Positions 14,424 to 16,835 of a stretch of DNA of 16,835 bases are shown in pieces. The translations under genes were made by a program, and so were the position numbers. Source of the DNA: Ruminococcaceae bacterium UBA7147 (GTDB lineage: Bacteria > Bacillota > Clostridia > Oscillospirales > Acutalibacteraceae); NCBI GenBank assembly GCA_002491825.1, contig DKWR01000037.1, positions 1 through 16,835 of the forward strand. Direction: 5' to 3'. The first letter of the stretch is position 1; each line of letters starts with the position of its first letter. A model generated the notes under the pieces. It was not told the DNA's origin. It made no database searches and worked only from the letters and a program-made list of their open reading frames with translations.

Positions 14424-14909
14424 ATGATTAGAGTAAATATTATCTGTATCGGCAAAATAAAAGAAAAGTATTTTACCGACGCAATAAACGAATACGCAAA
14501 AAGGCTTTCGGCGTTCTGCAAATTTACGGTTGTCGAGCTTGCCGAGGAAAAGATAAAAAGCAACAATCCCAATGAGTCGCAGATTAGCGAAGTGATAAAC
14601 GCAGAGGGCAGGCGGATTTTGCAGAAAATCGGTCAGTCTGATTATGTTGCCGCAATGTGCATTGAAGGCAAAATGCTTTCGAGCGAGGAGCTTTCAAAGA
14701 CAATTGACAGCGTTTCAGTCAGCGGAAAAAGCACTGTGGATTTCATAATCGGCGGCAGCTACGGCTTGAGCAATGAAGTAAAACAACGTGCAGATTTAAG
14801 GCTATCAATGAGCCGAATGACGTTTCCTCACCAGATGGCACGAATGATTTTAAGCGAACAGATTTACCGTGCATTCGAGATTTCATCAAACGGTAAATAC
14901 CACAAATAA
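14424..14909 (+). CDS. rlmH: 23S rRNA pseudouridine-1915 N3-methyltransferase
   Basis: RlmH is a SPOUT-class methyltransferase that methylates pseudouridine 1915 in helix 69 of 23S rRNA on assembled 70S ribosomes, using SAM. The 161-residue length is normal. It opens with the expected MIRVNIICIGKIKEKYF (1-17). The trefoil-knot SAM site is FIIGGSYGLS (107-116). MTFPHQMARMILSEQIYRA (132-150) and the C-terminal YHK (159-161) are the family signature and catalytic tail. The start is ATG at 14424, 4 bp after the MBL gene, with only a weak ribosome site, so translation is probably coupled. Confidence 0.96.
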   Translation: MIRVNIICIGKIKEKYFTDAINEYAKRLSAFCKFTVVELAEEKIKSNNPNESQISEVINAEGRRILQKIGQSDYVAAMCIEGKMLSSEELSKTIDSVSVSGKSTVDFIIGGSYGLSNEVKQRADLRLSMSRMTFPHQMARMILSEQIYRAFEISSNGKYHK

Positions 14910-15011
14910 GTGTGAAGTGTGGAGAGTGGAGTGTGGAGTTTAGGGTCGCTTTGCTCCGAATTTATAATATTGCGTGCAGTTTGGAAAGGCTTGTGCGCTG
15001 AATATACATTG
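14910..15011 (-). repeat. Dispersed intergenic repeat, copy B
   Basis: It starts directly after the rlmH stop with GTGTGAAGTGTGGAGAGTGG-type G-rich sequence, then the TAGGGTCGCTTTGCTCCGAA core (14941-14960). Positions 14941-15011 match the complement of 80-150 at about 80% without gaps, so the copy is inverted relative to copy A. It makes up most of the leader upstream of rqcH. Within it TTGGAA (14981-14986) and TATACA (15003-15008) with a 16-bp spacer form a weak possible promoter. Confidence 0.65.
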
Positions 15012-15032
15012 TTGAAAAAGACAGGAGAAATT

Positions 15033-16778
15033 ATGGCGCTTGACGGAATTTTTTTAAGGCATATAAAAAATGAAATTGAAAACGAGGCGCTCGGTGCAAG
15101 GGTTTCGCAGATTTACCAGCCAAACCGTGACGAGCTTGTTTTTACGCTGCGCACCTTCGGCGGCAATAAAAAGCTCTTGCTTTCCGCAAGGGCAAATTCA
15201 CCGCGCATAAATTTCTGCACCACAACTCCCGAAAATCCCGCACAGCCGCCTATGTTCTGTATGCTGCTGCGCAAAAGGCTCGGTGGAGGAAAGCTTGTTG
15301 CTGTCCGTCAGATGGACTGCGACAGAGTGCTTTTTCTCGACTTCGAGTGTGTAAACGAGCTTGGAGATACTGTGATGATTACCGTTTCGGTTGAGATTAT
15401 GGGAATGTACAGCAACATCATAATCATAAATTCCGACGGCGTGATTATTGACTCGCTCAAGCGTGTTGACCTTACAATGAGCAGTAAGCGTATTGTACTT
15501 CCGAACATCAAATACGAGCTTCCCGAGCCGCAGGATAAGCTGAATATTTTAAATTCTACTCCCGAGGAAATTGCACAGAAAACAAAAAATCTTGAAGCGG
15601 AAATGCCGCTTAATAAAGCCTTGCTGAAGGTGATTCAGGGTGTTTCTCCGATTGTGTGCAGAGAGCTTGAATACAGCGTTATGGAGGGTGCGTCAAACCG
15701 TCTTGACGGTGTTCTGTACGACAGGCTGATTAGTGAAATCGGCAGATTTAAAACGATTGCCGAGAATTGCAGTGAAAAGCCGTGCATTGTCTATCGTGAG
15801 GACGGAAAGCCGCTCGACTTCTGCTTTATGCCGATTAAGCAGTACGGAAGCTTTGCAAGGGTTGAAAGCAAGAGCGGTTTTTCAGAAGTGCTCGACGCTT
15901 TTTATGACGAGCGTGACAGCCGTGAGCGAATGAGAGTAAAGTCGCAGAGCCTTACAAAGTTGCTGACAAATACGGCTGAAAGAATCGCACGTAAAATCAC
16001 AAAACAGCAGTCGGAACTTTCGCAGTGTGCAAACCGTGAACAGCTTCGAATCTGCGGTGACTTGTTACAGGCAAATCTGTACCGTATTGAGCGTGGCGCA
16101 CCGTTTGCCGAGGTGGAAAACTATTACGATGCCGAGGGCAAGACAATAAGAATAAAGCTCAATCCTGCAATTTCTCCTGCGGCGAATGCGCAGAAGTATT
16201 ACAAGGATTATCAGAAAGCAAAAAACGCCGAGGCGGTACTCGGCGAGCAGATAGAAAAGGGCAAGTCGGAGCTTGAATACATTGAGTCTGTGCTTGACGA
16301 AGTCAGCCGGGCAGAAACCGAAAGAGAGCTTGCACAGATAAGGGAAGAGCTTACCGAGCAGGGTTATCTGCACCGTCAGAAGGGCAAGCAAAAGCCTTTG
16401 TCACAGCTTCCTCCGCTTGAGTTTGAGTCAAGCGACGGCTTTAAAATTCTTGTCGGCAGAAACAACCGGCAGAACGACAAACTCACCTTGAAAACGGCGT
16501 CAAAAAATGATATGTGGCTCCACACCAAGGACATTCACGGCTCGCATACGATAATTATTTCGAACGGACGAGAGATTAGCGACACCGCAATAATAGAAGC
16601 GGCACGTCTTGCGGCATACCACAGCAAGGCACGAAACAGCAGTCAGGTACCTGTTGACTACACTCTTGTGCGCTATGTTAGCAAACCGTCGGGTGCAAAG
16701 CCGGGAATGGTGATTTATGTAAACAACAAAACAGTATATGTAAGCCCGTCACCTGACGGAAAAGAGGGTAAACTATAA
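15033..16778 (+). CDS. rqcH: RqcH / NFACT ribosome quality control protein
   Basis: RqcH binds split 50S subunits holding stalled nascent chains and recruits alanyl-tRNA to add a C-terminal alanine tail that marks the chain for degradation. The 581 residues show the NFACT-N domain with the key Asp97-Arg98 pair (MDCDRV, 94-99), the EIMG segment (121-124), a helix-hairpin-helix-like middle (about 200-245), charged coiled-coil helices (about 295-345 and 390-445), and the C-terminal NFACT-R domain with NDMWLHTKDIHGSH (492-505). Members are often annotated as fibronectin-binding protein FbpA. The start is ATG at 15033 with AGGAGA at 15023-15028. The open frame reaches back to 14919, but that part is the intergenic repeat. 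Confidence 0.95.
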   Translation: MALDGIFLRHIKNEIENEALGARVSQIYQPNRDELVFTLRTFGGNKKLLLSARANSPRINFCTTTPENPAQPPMFCMLLRKRLGGGKLVAVRQMDCDRVLFLDFECVNELGDTVMITVSVEIMGMYSNIIIINSDGVIIDSLKRVDLTMSSKRIVLPNIKYELPEPQDKLNILNSTPEEIAQKTKNLEAEMPLNKALLKVIQGVSPIVCRELEYSVMEGASNRLDGVLYDRLISEIGRFKTIAENCSEKPCIVYREDGKPLDFCFMPIKQYGSFARVESKSGFSEVLDAFYDERDSRERMRVKSQSLTKLLTNTAERIARKITKQQSELSQCANREQLRICGDLLQANLYRIERGAPFAEVENYYDAEGKTIRIKLNPAISPAANAQKYYKDYQKAKNAEAVLGEQIEKGKSELEYIESVLDEVSRAETERELAQIREELTEQGYLHRQKGKQKPLSQLPPLEFESSDGFKILVGRNNRQNDKLTLKTASKNDMWLHTKDIHGSHTIIISNGREISDTAIIEAARLAAYHSKARNSSQVPVDYTLVRYVSKPSGAKPGMVIYVNNKTVYVSPSPDGKEGKL

Positions 16779-16835
16779 AACGTTGCATATATATCAAATT
16801 AAAATTCGGGATACAATTTTCTCCAAACAAACCGA
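16778..16835 (+). repeat. Dispersed intergenic repeat, copy D (cut by window edge)
   Basis: AAACGTTGC-AT-ATATATCAA begins at the last base of the rqcH stop codon and matches 63-82. TAAAAT and CAAACAAACCG follow, as in copy A, but with about 15 extra bases between them. It is in the same orientation as copy A and the window ends inside it. Confidence 0.5.

Noticed and set aside
14919..15032. N-terminal extension of rqcH
   Set aside because: It lies in the intergenic repeat. AGGAGA at 15023-15028 and the family's typical N-terminus support ATG at 15033.

Overview
The window looks like a chromosomal segment from a low-to-mid GC Firmicute of class Clostridia. The best guess is a Ruminococcaceae/Oscillospiraceae-type anaerobe, possibly from the gut. 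Reasons: strong AGGAGG-type ribosome binding sites, four TTG starts among 16 genes, MecA and RqcH (NFACT) homologues, a stand-alone PduL phosphotransacylase, a family-4 Fe-S uracil-DNA glycosylase, and AT-rich intergenic DNA between genes of roughly 45% GC. No rRNA, tRNA, CRISPR array, transposase or phage gene was seen.

Layout. (1) 1-236: a hairpin and one copy of a dispersed intergenic repeat. (2) 237-2803, plus strand: a two-gene cassette for O-acetylation of an extracytoplasmic polymer (MBOAT acyltransferase plus DHHW/SGNH-like partner), ending in a bidirectional terminator. (3) 2860-4392, minus: a cytoplasmic GH13 alpha-glucosidase-type enzyme with a clear promoter. (4) 4529-4711: a MITE-like palindromic element sitting between a plausible promoter and the RBS of a MecA-like adaptor gene (4736-5293, plus). 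(5) 5303-7900: a small unknown helical protein (minus), an alpha/beta-hydrolase esterase (plus), pduL (minus) and a uracil-DNA glycosylase (plus). (6) 8040-11270, minus: ilvB-ilvN-ilvC, the first steps of branched-chain amino acid synthesis, with its own promoter and a short leader. (7) 11271-11850: a 580-bp AT-rich divergent intergenic region holding the ilvB promoter and, towards murA, a good promoter with a perfect 8-bp inverted repeat between its -35 and -10. (8) 11851-16778, plus: murA, crcB, a WalJ/YycJ-like MBL hydrolase, rlmH and rqcH. These are housekeeping genes for cell wall, fluoride export, ribosome methylation and ribosome rescue.

The gene content is mostly ordinary core metabolism. 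I did not find a convincing new multi-gene system. The parts worth a second look are non-coding: the MITE in the mecA leader, a family of intergenic repeats lying just after stop codons (copies at about 63-150, 7902-7955, 14910-15011 and 16778 to the end), and the operator-like palindrome in the murA promoter.
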